Notes: generated by a model from the letters alone, not told the origin. A stretch of DNA of 64,000 nt from Ligustrum vulgare (GCA_963555705.1 OY743170.1:31571362-31635361); one strand, 5' to 3'; numbered from the stretch's first letter, positions 19,080 to 32,790 are shown. Numbers and translations: made by a program.

Positions 19080-22000
19080 TGAATAATATGTGACCTAAAA
19101 ATTTAGATAATTTGTAACCTTTTATTGAATTATTATTGTGATCTAATAATTTGATAAGTGTGACTCAAAAATAAATTGTGACCAATTAATTACTGTGACC
19201 AAAATTTGTGACCAAAAATGAGTCGAGACTAAATAAATTGTGACCTATAATTTTTTGATATGTGACCAAGAAATTTATTAGTTGTAGAAATTGCGACCTA
19301 AAAAATTATTGATTTGTGCCTTTGAAAGAAATTGTGATCTATGAAATTTGTGATTTGTGATCAATAAAAAATTTGTGACCCATAAAAAATTGTGATTGTG
19401 ACCTAAAAAAGTGTGATTGTGACCATAAACTTATGGCTTGATTTGTGACTTGTGACCTAAAAAATTGTGACTTGTGACTATAATAAGCTGTGACCTAAAA
19501 CTTGTGACTTGTGACCATAACAATAAAATATAGAATTAATTATGACCTGATTTTTGAAATAAAATATTAAGTTTCTTAATTTTGAAAATGTGTACTTTAA
19601 AAACCTTAGTCATATATTCTTTCCCTTAACACAAATACTCTTATTTTTGGACCATTTACAAAAATACACTTTTGAAATTTTTAGGAAGTAAAAATACTTT
19701 GTAAATCTTGGGTGTCACTTTTTTAATGTTTTTGTCACTTTTTAAATAATTTTGTCACTGTTTTAAAAAAGTGACATAATGTCACTTATTTTTAAAAAAT
19801 TGATATATACGTTACTTTCTCAATCAAACATAAATTAAAACCTTAGAATAAATTCATGACATCTAAAATTTTATTCAAAATATTGGAATAATTGTGCCTT
19901 TTACATAATTTCATTTTTTTTATCAAATTTTCTTTTAACTAAAAAGTGACAATTTGTGACTTTTTTCTACTTGAAGGTCAATTTCATTTTTTTCAATCTT
20001 CATCATTGGCTAACAAATTATATAAGTCCACAAATATTAATAGATACATTACACAATACCACTTTTTCCTCCGTATCACTTTTTGTTTTAACTCACCTTC
20101 TCTTTTAATTAAAAAGTGATAGGATATCACTTTTTAATAAAATAAAGTGATGTTTTGTTATTTTTTGCTACTTGAATGTTACTTTTTCAATTTTTAATAA
20201 AAAAGTGATACAAGACATAATGTCACTTTTTATCACTTTCTTAATAAAAAAGTGACACAATACACAATGTCACTTTTTATCATTTTATTACTTTTTTATT
20301 AATAAAAAAGTGACAAAATGCCACTTTTTTTTCTTTTTTTCTTTTTAAAGAAAAAGTGATCAAATGTCACTTTTTTAACTAAAATGTGATACAATGCCAT
20401 TGAGTACCACTTTTTTAAAACTTTTATCACATTTTTTAAATAATTTTCTTGCTTTTTTTAAAAAAAAAAAGTGACGTAATGCCACTTTTTTTAAAAAAAA
20501 AAAAGTGACATAATGTCACTTTTTATCACTTTTTCTTTAAACTAAAAAGTAACACTTTACTACTTTTTTCCTATTCGAACGTCACTTTTTCAATTTTTGC
20601 AATATTCATTATACTATCTAAAAAAGTGGCATTGTGTCACTTTTTAGATGAAAAAGTGGCAGGATGCGACAATCACTTTTATTCACCAACTTCACATAAA
20701 AAAGTGGCAGGATGCGATTTTTTTTTTTTTTTTTTTAAAAGTGACAAAATGACACTTCTCCAATGGTGATGTCAACAATCACTTTGCATTGACCAACTTC
20801 ACATGAAAAAGTGTCAGTTTGCAACTTTTTTTAAAAAAATTGACAGAATGACACTTATCCGATGCTTGATCTCAACTAGTACCTTGTATTCATCAACTTC
20901 ACATGAAAAATTGGCAAGCTACGACTTTTTTTGTAAAAAGTGACAGAATGACTCTTCTCGGATGCTTGATTTCAACAAGCACCTTGCATTCATCAGCTTC
21001 ACATGAAAAGGTAGCAGGCTACAATGTTTTTCAAAAAAAGTGTTAGCATGACACTTCTCGAATGTTTGATCTCAACAAGCACCTTACATTTATCAGCTTC
21101 ACATGAAAAAGTAGCAAGTTACGACTTATTTTAAAAAAAAAGTGTTAGCATAACACTTCTCTGATACTTGATCTCAACAAGCACGTTGTATTCATCAACT
21201 TCATATGAAAAAATGGCAGACTGCGATTTTTTTGTAAAAAAAGTGATAGAATGACACTTATCCAATGCTTGATCTCAACAAGCACCTTGCATTCATCAGC
21301 TTCACATGAAAAAGTAGCAGATTGAGACTTTTTTTTAAAAAAAAAAAAGTGACAACATGGCACTTCTCCAATGTTTAATCTCAACAAGCACCTTACATTT
21401 ATCAATTTCACATGAAAAAGGGCATGTTGTGCAACTTAAAAAAAAAAAAGTGACTGTATGACCTTTTTAATAATTTTATCACTTTTTTAAAAAAAAAATG
21501 ATACAATGTCACCTATTTTAAAAAAAAAAAAATTGACATGTATGTTAGTTTCTTTAATTAAACATAAATTAAAACCTTAAAATAAATTCATAACTTATTA
21601 ATTTTATTCAAAATTTTATAATAATTGTACCACTTTGGTTTTTAAATTACCTTTTCTTGTAGCTAAAAAATGACAATTTTTCACTTTTTAGTGAAAATGT
21701 GACAATTTGTCACATTTTTGTACTTGAAGGTCAATTTTTCTATTTTTGCAATTCCATAATCAAATTTGTCACTTTTTAAAAGTGACAAAATACCACTTTT
21801 TTTTTTCAAAAAAAAAAAAAAAAAAAAAACCGTGACACAATGCCACTTCTTTTTTTTTTTTTTTTTTAAAAAAAAAAATGAGACATTGTATCACTTTTTC
21901 TTTTAACTAAAAAGTGATAATTTGTCATATCACTTTTTAGTGAAAAATGTGGCAATTTGTCACTTTTATGATTTATCTACTTGAATGTCAATGTTTCAAT

Positions 22001-23690
22001 TTTTGCAATATCCATTGTTGATTAACAAATTACACATTGTCCATTCACAAATACTAGTAAATACATTACTCATTCTTCATTCACAAACACAATGTAACTT
22101 TTCGACTTTTTCTTTTAACTAAAAAGTGAAACTTTTCACCTTTTTAGAGAAAAAAATTACATTTTGTCTCTTTTTTTCTACTTGAAGGTCAATTATTCAA
22201 TTTTTACATTATCCATTATTAACTAACAAATTACACAAGTCCACAAACATTAGTAGTACATTACACATTTTCCTTTCTCCATACACTAGTACAGAGGACC
22301 GACCGTGATCACTGAAGATGTTCTTAGATGATCAAGATTTTGTGGGGTTGTTGATTTTGGAGTTCACGTGATGGATAAAATAATGGATTTTTAACATGTG
22401 TTTGTGTTCCTTTTTTAAAAAAAAGAAAAAAATAAAGTGAAATGTCACTTTTTCTCTAAATGGATAATTGCAAAAATTGAAAAAGTTCAAATAGAAAAAA
22501 GTGACAATGCGTCACTTTTTTTCACCATGTCACTTTTTTATTAAAAGAAAAGTAATAAAAGTGATATTATGTATCTTTTTTTTTTTTTTTTTTTGTAAAA
22601 GAAAAAGTGATATTCAAGTAGAAAAAATTACAACGTCACTTTATTCAGTAAGAAGTGCATCGTGTCACTACGAAATGCATCAACGTCACTTTTTTAAAAA
22701 AAGTAGCATAATTATTATAAATGTTTAAATAAAATTAATAAATCATGAATTTACTCTAAGGTTTTAATTTATGTTTGATTAAAGAAAGTAACACACATGT
22801 CACTTTATTTTTTTTAATTAGTGACATTGTGTAACTTTAAAAAAAGTGACAAAATCATTAAAAAAGTGACAAAAACGTTAAAAAAGTGGCACTCAAAATT
22901 TACAAAGTCTTTTCACCTTTTTAAATAAGTGACATAATGTCACTTATTTTTAAAAAAGTGGTATTTATGTTACTTTCTTTAATCAAACATAAATTAAAAC
23001 CTTCAAAATAAATTTATGATTTGTTAATTTTATTCAAAATATTAGAATAATTGTGATACTTTTTTTTTTAAAAAAAGTAACACAATGTTACTTTTTATCA
23101 CTTTTTAGTGAAAAATGACAATTTGTCACTTTATCTACTTGAATGTCAAATTTTCAAATTTTTCATTATCCATCACCGACAAACAAATTACATAAAGCCC
23201 ACAAATACTATTAGACTTATTACAAAAAATTTAGGAAGTAAAAATACTGTACAAAATTTGTGTGCCACTTTTAAAAACTTCTGTACTTTTTTAATAATAA
23301 AAAAAGTGACACAATATTACTTTTTCTTTGGACTAAAAAGTGACATAGTGTTATTTCTTATCACATTTTCTTTTAACTATAAAGTAACACTATATATATG
23401 TTACTTTTGAGTTAAAAAGTTACAATTTGTCACTTTTTTTTTTTACTTGAATGTCAATTTTTAACACTATATATATGTTACTTTTGAGTAAAAAAGTTAA
23501 AATTTGTCACCTTTTTTTTTACTTGAATGTCAATTTTTTATTTTTGCAATATCCATTACATATTTTCAATAAAAGTGACATTATGTCACTTTTTCTTTGA
23601 ACTAAATGTGACATGATGCCACTTTTTAGTAAAAAAAGTGACACTTTTCCACTTTTATATACTTTAATCACAAACACTATCATCATCATA
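19080..23690. repeat. Field of AAGTGAC/GTCACTT inverted motifs
   Basis: About 4.6 kb is dominated by TGTGACC repeats (to about 19.5 kb), then by the pair AAAAAGTGAC and GTCACTTTTT spaced by a few to a few tens of bases, often as near-palindromes (for example AAGTGACATAATGTCACTT). Long A and T runs interrupt it. Larger blocks recur, such as TAAACATAAATTAAAACCTT at about 19.8, 21.6 and 23.0 kb. Ribosomal, tRNA and protein-coding signals are absent. Confidence 0.8.
20690..21425. repeat. Tandem array of about 100-bp units, roughly seven copies
   Basis: Recurring landmarks are CTTGATCTCAACAAGCACCT, CATCAGCTTCACATGAAAAA and GTGACA...TGACACTTCTC, spaced about 100 bp apart (landmark ATCTCAAC near 20871, 20971, 21071, 21171, 21272 and 21380). 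Units differ by scattered substitutions and by A/T-run length. Confidence 0.8.
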
Positions 23691-24379
23691 AATTTTTTTG
23701 GGGCAAGCTTTTATCTAAACCTTGTGTTTGTGTGTGTGTATTTTTTAATTTCCCAACTCTTTTGAAAATATATTACAGCAAAACCCCAACACACTTTTGT
23801 CCAAAAATATTCTCAATTCTAAATTCAAGTTTCCACACTCTTCTCCAGAATAAACAACCCATTTTTTTTCGCAATTCTCATATAAGAATGTATGTCAATC
23901 AAGGTTTAAACAACCTCAGTCATACTTGAGGTAATAATTAACAAACGGATATGGACCCCAACTTTGAAGTTTTAGAACATGAGGTTAGTTTTTCATTCCC
24001 ATAGTGTTGCTAAAAATTTATTCTAATCTAAGAACTTGACGTCTTTTACTTCTTGCGCAGGTACAGGAATCCAATAACCGCTGATAAGCCAACAACAACT
24101 GGAACAACGCAGTATTGTTTGCTAAGGTTAATGACATTTTGGGAAATGCCCTCAAGTTTTCTTGCTTCATAGAGACAATCTCAAGCAGGAACGGCCGGCG
24201 TAGTAGGGTCTAGTTCCCCGATGTAGAAACTCTCCTTGTATAACACAATTCTTGGTAAGAAATTTTCTCAAGATTCAATCACGTTTCTTCAAGAAGACGA
24301 CGTTTTCTAACTATTTCGTGGGTTTAAATGATTTTCCGTTACTTTTGTAGGCTTCACAAGAGATCAATGGAATGATTTA
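23691..24379. other. Stretch with no supported gene
   Basis: Intermediate base composition with short frames only. Earlier exons of the ALMT-like sequence could lie here, but I could not recognise any. Confidence 0.4.
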
Positions 24380-24836
24380 GGAGGCATTTTCAATCATGAG
24401 TTCAGAATTTGGAAAAACATTAAAAGAATTAGCATTGGCCATTAAAACATTGACTATGCTATCCTCTCTTAATCCACATTTAACGAACTTGAAAATGGCA
24501 TATAAAAACTTGAAATCCTTACTAAAATCAGATTTTTGTGAAGAAACTAACCTTTTGCAAATAATGCCAGTTACTGCTGTTGCTTCACTACTGATAGAAA
24601 TAGTTATCTGTGTAGGAAATATTACTAATGCCTTTAATGAATTAGCTTCTCTTGCAAATTTTAAAGGCAGAAATACAAATGGAGTTGGTGAGAATTCATC
24701 GAAGATACAATGTAGGATTTTTGAACGGCTCCCAGAGGATGAAATTCCACATGGTATTTCCATTAATGAACCGACTTTGGCTAATCAGGAAAGCCAATCT
24801 TCTATTCAAGCTACTTGTCAGAATTTGACGTTATAA
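24380..24836 (+). pseudogene. ALMT-like 3' exon fragment (aluminium-activated malate transporter family)
   Basis: The frame from an apparent acceptor (TTTAG before 24380) encodes SSEFGKTLKELALAIKT, then PVTAVASLLIEIVICVG and FNELASLANFK. This is the order of the C-terminal cytosolic region of plant ALMT anion channels, where an IPL..VASLLIEI..RIE segment precedes ELA.LA.FK. No membrane-spanning N-terminal half was found nearby, and residues usually conserved are replaced, so I call it a gene fragment. It ends at a TAA at 24834-24836. Alternative: the last exon of a gene whose other exons are too diverged to see. Confidence 0.6.
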
Positions 24837-24895
24837 ATATATGCAATTTTACAAACAATACACTGTAAATATTATTTATTTATGTGAACTTTTAA

Positions 24896-25177
24896 TTGGG
24901 AATAAAACCTTTTCGTCAACGACGACCCAGCAATCTTCCTGGGTGTTCTGCCGCGAGGCTTCTTCCAATGAATAAAGTTTTGTTAGCTTCCAGATCCTCA
25001 ACGCCAGTGACTTCCAAGTCTAGGTTGAGATCTGCAACACCGATAGATAAACCACCAACCCCGCCAACCACATCTAAAACATCTTCTTCTGATCGATCTT
25101 CTTCTGCTTCAAGGGAACGACGAATTGCACCTGCAACTCATATTGGTTTGTACAGTCAGAGACATGGAAATAAATAG
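24896..25177 (+). CDS. Small Ser/Thr/Pro/Arg-rich ORF, unrecognised
   Basis: This 93-codon frame begins with a non-ATG codon; an in-frame ATG lies near 24968. The product is low complexity ([20 protein letters not shown]). No domain is recognised. GC is higher than the surroundings, so it may be an exon of a lost gene. Weak support. Confidence 0.2.
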   Translation: MGIKPFRQRRPSNLPGCSAARLLPMNKVLLASRSSTPVTSKSRLRSATPIDKPPTPPTTSKTSSSDRSSSASRERRIAPATHIGLYSQRHGNK

Positions 25178-25179
25178 AG

Positions 25180-26400
25180 ACATGGAAATAAAGTTTGTAG
25201 GAGAAGAAGTGGAATGGGGGTTTTCAACAGGGTTTTGGGATTTTTGGTCGAAGACCGTATTTATACGGTGTGTAAATGTTTTAATTGGATGTAAAGGGTA
25301 ATTTTCAAATAGGTTCAATTTTTGGGGTATTTTGTGTAATTTCCTCTACATTTTTTGCATTTGGGCTGAAGACTGAAGCTTTGCAGATTCATAGTGGACA
25401 CATGCAAATGGGAATTGAAGAATTGGGCTGGCTTGTGACTCAATAAACTCTTTAATTAATTTGTAATTTGTTGTCTTGGTTTGGGCAAAAAATTATGTTC
25501 ATGTTTATTTTATTATTGTATTTATTTATTTATTTATTGCTTTAACTAAATTGTGAATGAATATCATTAAATAACATGTTATGTAAATTACTTAAACACC
25601 ACTCTAGGTACTAGACTGTCATGCATTGTTTTACATTTTATTTTCTTTTCTAAAGGTAAGATTAGAAAATAAATATATTTATTAATAATTAAATCGATTT
25701 TAAAAGTTAAAATTGATTAGGTAATTATTATACTGAGAACCCAATAGTTCAAAAATATTAAGTGAGTGAGGGTGCAATTTTTGAACCCGCAGCTTCTCCT
25801 ATTAGCCCATTAGTAAAAATTTGTGTATAACTCGTGCTAATCTAATTAGTCTCCCTATAGGAGGTATGAGATGCTAAAGATATTAATTTTAGTGGGAGGG
25901 TCCTTGCTTAGCCATAAATCACATTTATTTATCCCATAGAGAAATGTGTTTTAGATTTTGGGGTTTTAGGTTGTTGTCATATTATAGTAGTTTTGGGTCT
26001 ACTTCTGCATAACTTTTATTCATGCATCATATATGAAAGTATTAATCATATATGCAACTCATGTTTAATTCATTTGTTTTATTCGAATGTCGTATTTTCC
26101 ACAACTAGTTATATATTTAGACATCACCAACTAATTAGCAAAAACTGCGACATGTCTCATTATAATTCTTTCCGCTTATAACATTTATTCGTGCTAGGAG
26201 ATCCTTGTTCAATAGTAATCATAAATCTTCTAATGAAAATAGTGTTATTTTGATGAGGTGGTTTATTGCGTAATTTTGATTCTCATATCAAGTATTTTGC
26301 AATAAAAACATCAAAAATAGGATAACCCTATTTATTTTCTTGATGAAAGGGTATTTATGATAATTTGAACATCTTAATTATGGAGCTATACCAAAGATGC
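25180..26400. other. AT-rich stretch, nothing recognised
   Basis: No gene, LTR or clear repeat found. Confidence 0.5.
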
Positions 26401-29271
26401 TATCAAGCTATTATACGTTTTTTACAGAGACCATGTGGTAAAACATGATTGGTCATTCTAACGCGATGGAGGTTCCACTTGCAAACATTGATTCAAGTGA
26501 CATAATGCTTGAGAAATATTTTAAGATAATCTCTTGCGATTCAATGTGGACTAAATTCACCAGGATGAATGTGTCTCTGAAAAGTTCAACGGAAGCTATT
26601 CATAGAGTGGAGATTATTTTAAAGCAACTGATGGTATGGTGGGCACTCTAGCGTTTTTGCTTTTGAGCAAAGATAGGATTAATGAGGAGGTAGCCTTCCC
26701 TAAAAACTCTATTCATTATGTTATAGTTAGTAATTGAGTCTATCTTGATTATAGATTCTAGAGTAATTAATCATTGTTGCAAGTTGTTGGAATATGGTCC
26801 TAGGTGACCAAATGGCTTAATGAGACAGAGTATACTATAAGGATAAGCACAGGTATGACAATATGGAAAGAGCCGTTGGACTTTTGTGTTTTGCGAAACA
26901 ATTTTGATTGTTATTTTTGACTCTTTATTATTTGAGCGAAATTATTTGGCACCTAATCTCCAATTATAAATTGGAATTAAGTTAAATAATGCTTTTATTA
27001 TTGCGAGATAAATAGTTAACAATTTTAAAGTTTTATAAATGGTTTCTTTGTGTAATATTATGACAAATGATAAGCGATAGGTGATTCCTTGTATTAATGA
27101 ACTCTTTGATAAGATCTTAAGAAAATCATATTTATCTAAATACGATTCAAATACTGGTAAAGATAAAGATAGATCTCTAATTATTTTGGAGGTGGAATCT
27201 ATGATTTGATATGAATCTCTTTTAGAGGGTAAAATGATTAAGATTTTAGGCTTGGTCGCACTTATCCAAAACTCAATTCTAGTACTAGTAAGGGATGGAC
27301 CTCAAAAGGATCGGAGGTGGAATCTATACTTTTTCCTGAATCTTGTTTAGAGGATTAATTAACCAAGAGTCCTCATATATTAAATGGACTTAAGAGTTTG
27401 GGGTTTAATACACTTCGATATGCGTGGATTCTTTTGTGCTCAAGCTACGAGAGAATGCAAGTAATTCATCACTTTTACTGATGATAACTCCAAATTTTGA
27501 TTCTATCCTCAATATCTCATTGATTCGAAATATTGAAGAAATTCTAGAATTTTTGACAAAAGTTGAGAAGTAATTAAGAGAATCGAGATACATCGATTTG
27601 ATCGAGGTTTGTACATCTCTCATATGACTTTAGGAACTATTTATCGATAAAGGAGAACAAGGTAATACCAAATCAATGATGAGCTAACCTTATTACCAGT
27701 TTCATTTGGGAATGTACACCGGAGATAGTCAGGTTCCTTCATAGCTTAGTACCATTGATTCATTTTCTGAAATACCCCTAGAGTTGTGACATGGGTGCAA
27801 GTCCAGTCTATACTACATTTAGATTTTGGGACTTTTGGCACACAAGTTGAAAGGAAGGATTGACAAAATGGAGGCAACAATGAAGATTTGATTATATATA
27901 AGGTATACAACGAAACTAGAAATTATTTCTTCTATAGTCCTCTGGTCAAGAAAGTACTTGTTGAGTACAAATATAACTTTCTTAGAGGATAGGCATATAG
28001 AAGAATACAAATCCACAAGTAAAATTTTATTGGATAAGATGTTAGAATGTGTTTCAAACAACTTGATTCAAGATTTTTGCATAGAATTAATTTGGATGAT
28101 TTAGACAGTCTCTACTGAAATAAGAGAAGGACTCCTCCTCATTTAGGGAAGTGGTAGAAGTTATGGATTTGCAATCACGGAAGGCAAATGTGAACTCGGA
28201 ATTGGATTCCTTATACTACACCAAGGTTTGGATATTTGTAGATACATCTAATGGGGCCAAACCTATAAAGTGTGATGAGTCTTTAAGATGATAAGAAAAT
28301 GGCAGATGGGAAAGTTGATGCCTTCAGCGCAAGGCTTATGGCTATAGGTTTGTGAAACCCTTCTCTCCAATCGTCATGCAAAAGTTTACCTGAATCTTTT
28401 ATCCATTGTCGTTCATTGTGAAAATGAGGTACGACAGATGGATGTAAAGAAGTTATTTCTTGAATGCATCTCGAGGAAATCATTTACAAAGTGTAACCTG
28501 ATGGGTTCATACTAAAAATCATGAAAGTAAAGTTCATGACTTACAAGTTTTCAACTTTGGATTTGGGTAACTGTTCAAGATATGGAATATAGAATTTGAT
28601 CGAACCACTGTGATACATGTTCTTGATCAAAATCTTGATATATCTTAAGTATACTTGTGTATACAGAAAGATGAGATAGTTTTCGTGACTATTTATTTGA
28701 ATGACACTCTACTTATGTGTGATAGTATTTTCATTAAATGGTAGATGGTACCATCAATTAGACTTGAAGGACTTGCAGATGATTGTCTATTTTTTTCTGG
28801 ACACTCGTATTTTTCGGAGTGGGAGAAAAATGGAATAGAATAGTCTTAAGTTTCATGTAATAATAAAATACTATCTACATTTGCAATATTTAAGTCCTGA
28901 AAGTGATAACTTTCTTTATGGACTTTATCTATCTTAATTGTATTCTCCTAAGACTCATGGTAAGATAGAGAATGTTCATTATGCTCCGGCTATAGGAAGC
29001 CTTACTCTGCACTATATAGGTCGTATCTTATGCTGAGGATATTGTTGGTGATCATTAATTTGATCCAGGATTAGATCATTGAATAGAGGTAATGTATTTA
29101 CTCAAGTGTTTTTGGAAAACGAGTAAATATTAGCTTATCTATTCAGGTTTTGATCTATGGATTAAAACTAATTAAGATCTGATTTGACCAGGACTCCAGA
29201 GAGTCATCAAAATTGGAATATAACTGGAGATAAGGTGGTTAATTCACGAAATTTGAAAATAAAATATTAAT
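26400..29271 (+). pseudogene. Decayed Copia pol (element D2)
   Basis: Many frameshifts and stops, but Copia landmarks appear in the right order. At 27930-28040 a frame gives LLSTNITFLEDRHIEEY, matching the end of Copia integrase. At 28290-28340 ADGKVDAFSARLMAIG matches the RT start. At 28435-28500 QMDVK...FLE and the following residues match the RT core, WNIEFD follows near 28580, and the AIGSL connection lies near 28990. The protease and integrase catalytic motifs could not be found. It is an old copy, far more eroded than C. Confidence 0.75.
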
Positions 29272-32200
29272 TGTTGGAATTATATGTGCCCATAGAGTAT
29301 AATTCACGACATTTGAAATAAAATATTAATTGATTGTATTAATATGAAGTTGCGTTTGTCCAAAAGTCGATTTGATATTACAGATTGAGTGTTTAAGTTG
29401 TTAAGCATAGAAATATTCAATTTGTAATTCGATCTAAAATCAACGTTCACGATCAGTAAATAAATATGGACAATTTGTTTTGATAAAATCGTCTCGATTT
29501 TATTAAAGTCTATATTTGACTTTGGTGATAAAATGAAGAGTACGTTTGGAACGTATTGGACGGGACCACGTGAAATTAATTTGTAACGTTGATCATACAA
29601 ATTTAATTTCACTTGACTATGGTACATGCATGGGACCTTAATCCTAATCGGATAATGGACTTCGATTACTAACTTGAAGTTCTTTGAGTTATCAATGGGT
29701 GAGATCAAATTGTTGATCAATATCTCAGTACTTTCGAAATTAAAGTGAACTTACGAGGAACATATATTCGTATTATGAAATCCATCACCTTTTAGGTATG
29801 ATCATAATTTCACTGGTTCTTTTAGTGGACAGTTGAATCTGATCTCAGTAATTCGACAATGAATGTTGAATTCTATGATGTGATGTGATCACATCTAATT
29901 GTCATTTAGAAGATGGGAGTTAAGATTTTATGAATATTCAGAGATGGGCATTTTGGTCAATTTAGCTTGCTTTGAATATTCGAGTTGATTGACGAGGGTA
30001 ACATGTAAGAGCGATAAGTCATGTGATAAAATTATTGATTATTGTTTTAGTAATTACAATTTTACTATGAGTGCAATCTAGTTCTTTTAGTGGAATAGAA
30101 CGTGATTAATTGACGTAAAAAAAATAGTGATTAATTAATTAATTTTGATTGATCAAGAATTGACCAGGTCATAATTAATTTCTTGGAGCTTAGTTTAATT
30201 GTGTCTGATCAGGTTCTCTCGGTAGTTTCACTATAATAGGCTTATACAGGCTTATTACTTGTATTAGGCTATGCAGAAAAAGGCCTGAGTTATGGTACTA
30301 GAGTTGGTAGGTTTATGAGTGTAAAGAGATTACAAATAGTTTCCTAAGACTATTTTTCTTAACCTAGTTTCCTAAGTGGCGAGACACACTGTTCACAAAT
30401 ATCTCGCGATGCGAGATGTACCTGCAAGTGTACGGGGTAGTGAAAAGTAATAAGTGGACCTAAGAGTCCGGATTATCGTTCCCACAAGGACTGCTATTAA
30501 GTATCGAAATGTATTAGTTCCTATCCTTACTTGAACGAAAAAAATTGTTTGAGAATTTAAACAACACTAGAGAATTAATTTAAAGAAATAAATTGCTAGA
30601 TTGCTTTTGTTTTAAAATTGATTGTAAAATAGTTGGGAATCCTGATTTCACCTAACCAATTATATTAACTCAAATTCCAGTTTTATTCATTCGGTCGAAT
30701 TCACTAATTTAAATTGAAATTCCTCTCTCGAGTTTAAATCAATTCTACCTAAATAAGTCAACCATGTATCTCTACAGAGGCTCCGAATATTCCTTATGTA
30801 TATGCATAACACGCAAGAATTCACACACGACCGTAATAATAACAAGAGCATATCTCTATCTCTTGTTCAATTACCGGATTTATTACCTAGATCTATGTTA
30901 TTAACTCATATCTCAGAATATGAAAATAACACATTGAATCATGAATTAGTGGTCAGTTAACTCATGCATTGAACATAATAATAAATCAACACATGCAACG
31001 AATTACCAAAACAAAGGAATATAGAATTAAAATAATCAACTAGGCTGCATTGTTCATCCCAACATTAAATTTAGTTACACATCATGATTAAAAAGCAAAA
31101 AAAATAAAATAAAATGTTCATTGAAAACAACAAGAAGAAAGGAAAGCATGCACCAAGTCTCAATTCTTCAATTATCTTCAATTCACGCCCATTTGCAATG
31201 CTTGATTCCCCAAGAATTTGTTGATGAACTCACAATTGTGGCTCGTTCTTTGGAGAGGCAAAGGTTTGATTTTCTTGCCAATAGGTTGTATTTATAGTTG
31301 GAGAAGAGACCTAATCGAAAAATGAAAGCAAATTGTCAAACCCGTGTGCGCGCGAGTTTTTTTTAGTATCTGCATAGTGTTCAGTATTTTGACATATCTT
31401 TCTATTCCCTTATTCGATCAAGCTAATTCAAGTGCACTAGAAAAATAACTTAAAGGGACACAATTCTTCTTGAAATAGGATTTTCCCAATTCGAACATTT
31501 ACTTCCCCAAAATTAGGTCTCAAAGTCCGACTAGAAATCTGTACAAAATGTTGTGCGATTGCAATCAATTTTATGGTAATATTCTTATCATATTCCATTC
31601 CTTTTTGACTTCTACTTGCATCCAATTGACTTATAAAAATTCTCAAATTATCTTCTTGTGATCCAAATCAAACATTGGATATTTGCAAGTTGGTTCCTCA
31701 TGTTTAATTTGCTCTTCAGTCTTTCAACTTTCAATTGCAATAATATAGTCCCCATACTTTGGAATTTTCTCAATTTTCTCATTTCAACTCTCAATTCCTT
31801 CAATTGGATCCTCCAACTTCTTATTCCTTTACTTTGGCACATTGCATCTTTTCCTGTTGACGTCTTAGCCTCTCTATTGTCCAATTTAGCTCCAATTAGC
31901 ATCCAATTGTGTATTTTTTTCATCAATTGCTCAATTCTCATGATTTTGGATATTTTCTGAAAATTAAATAAAGAAGCACACATTAAATAGCATTTATTTA
32001 AAAACAACAGTAATATATTCTAATATTGACATATAAATAAGGGTATAAAATACACTTATCAAACACATTAAAGTGTGTAGAGTGCGTTTCCGCAAAACTC
32101 TAATCCTAGTATAACCTAGATCTAAAAAAGTGACCACACCTGTATAGCTGGCATTGGAGAATACTGAGGAAAACTTGAGGGTTTGAAGCTTTAGTGGAAT

Positions 32201-32377
32201 CAAGAAGCAGTTGATGAAGATTATTGTAAAGTACGCTACAAGGGTAATCTTGTCAAAAATATTGTTTGTGCAAAATTATTTATTCCAAGTTAAATACATT
32301 GAACATAAAATCTTTTAATGAGATTATCTATCACAAGAAATCAATTTTTGTGAGTGGAAGAACCCGGGTTCCCAATA
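29272..32377 (+). mobile_element. LTR of Copia D2, interrupted by solo LTR K
   Basis: It begins TGTTGGAATTATATGTGCCC, matching D1 at position 67, and ends near TTCCCAATA directly before a PBS-like site. Removing the insert 30390-32061 leaves an LTR of about 1.4 kb. Pol remains lie on its left and a PBS with leader on its right, an internal-LTR-internal order. Its start is duplicated over about 60 bp (AATTCACGA..ATTTGAAA..TAAAATATTAATTG at 29250 and 29310). Confidence 0.6.
30390..32061 (-). mobile_element. Solo LTR K of a TGATAAGTG-type element
   Basis: On the minus strand it starts TGATAAGTGTATTTT, like LTR A, and ends ...GTGAACA. The flanks CACAC (30385-30389) and AACAC (32062-32066) agree at four of five positions, consistent with an aged TSD. 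There is no internal sequence, PBS or PPT. Small frames inside (for example 31648-32007) lack domains. Confidence 0.6.
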
Positions 32378-32379
32378 AT

Positions 32380-32391
32380 TCGTATCAGAGA
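32380..32391 (+). other. Primer binding site after LTR D2
   Basis: TCGTATCAGAGA differs from the initiator-tRNA-Met PBS TGGTATCAGAGC at two positions. It lies next to the LTR end and sets plus orientation. Confidence 0.55.
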
Positions 32392-32448
32392 CAAGGTTTT
32401 TGATACTGTTTTGTGTATTTAGTAATATATAAATTTTTTGTGCATGTG

Positions 32449-32790
32449 TTAGTGGAGCAATGTAGGTTTTATGTGATTTGATTGTTATTAGATGAATGAT
32501 ATTTCGTTGAACTAATTTATGGCCCCAGATTCTTTGTTGTAAAATCTTGTATTTTTATTATCTAGTCATGTAACAAAGGGGGTGGATTAGGACTCCATGT
32601 TTTCTCTTTTGATTTTGATCTTTGTAATAGAATTAGGGTTTATGTATTGTTGCAATTGTAATTATAAGGACCAGATCAGGAGTTTCAGAATGAAGGGGAC
32701 CAATTCTACAGTTTTTTATTCGGGGCTGCTATTGTAAATTTTGCTGGCTTGCAAAATTTCATTTCAAAGAAAGACTGTAGTTCTCCTCTT
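32449..32790 (+). mobile_element. Leader of Copia D2, shared with D1
   Basis: It matches 173-about 500 with about 90% identity by eye. Similarity stops near 32780, where minus-strand element E begins, so E interrupted or replaced the rest. Confidence 0.65.

Noticed and set aside
31648..32007. 119-codon minus-strand frame
   Set aside because: Inside solo LTR K, no domain, highly biased composition.
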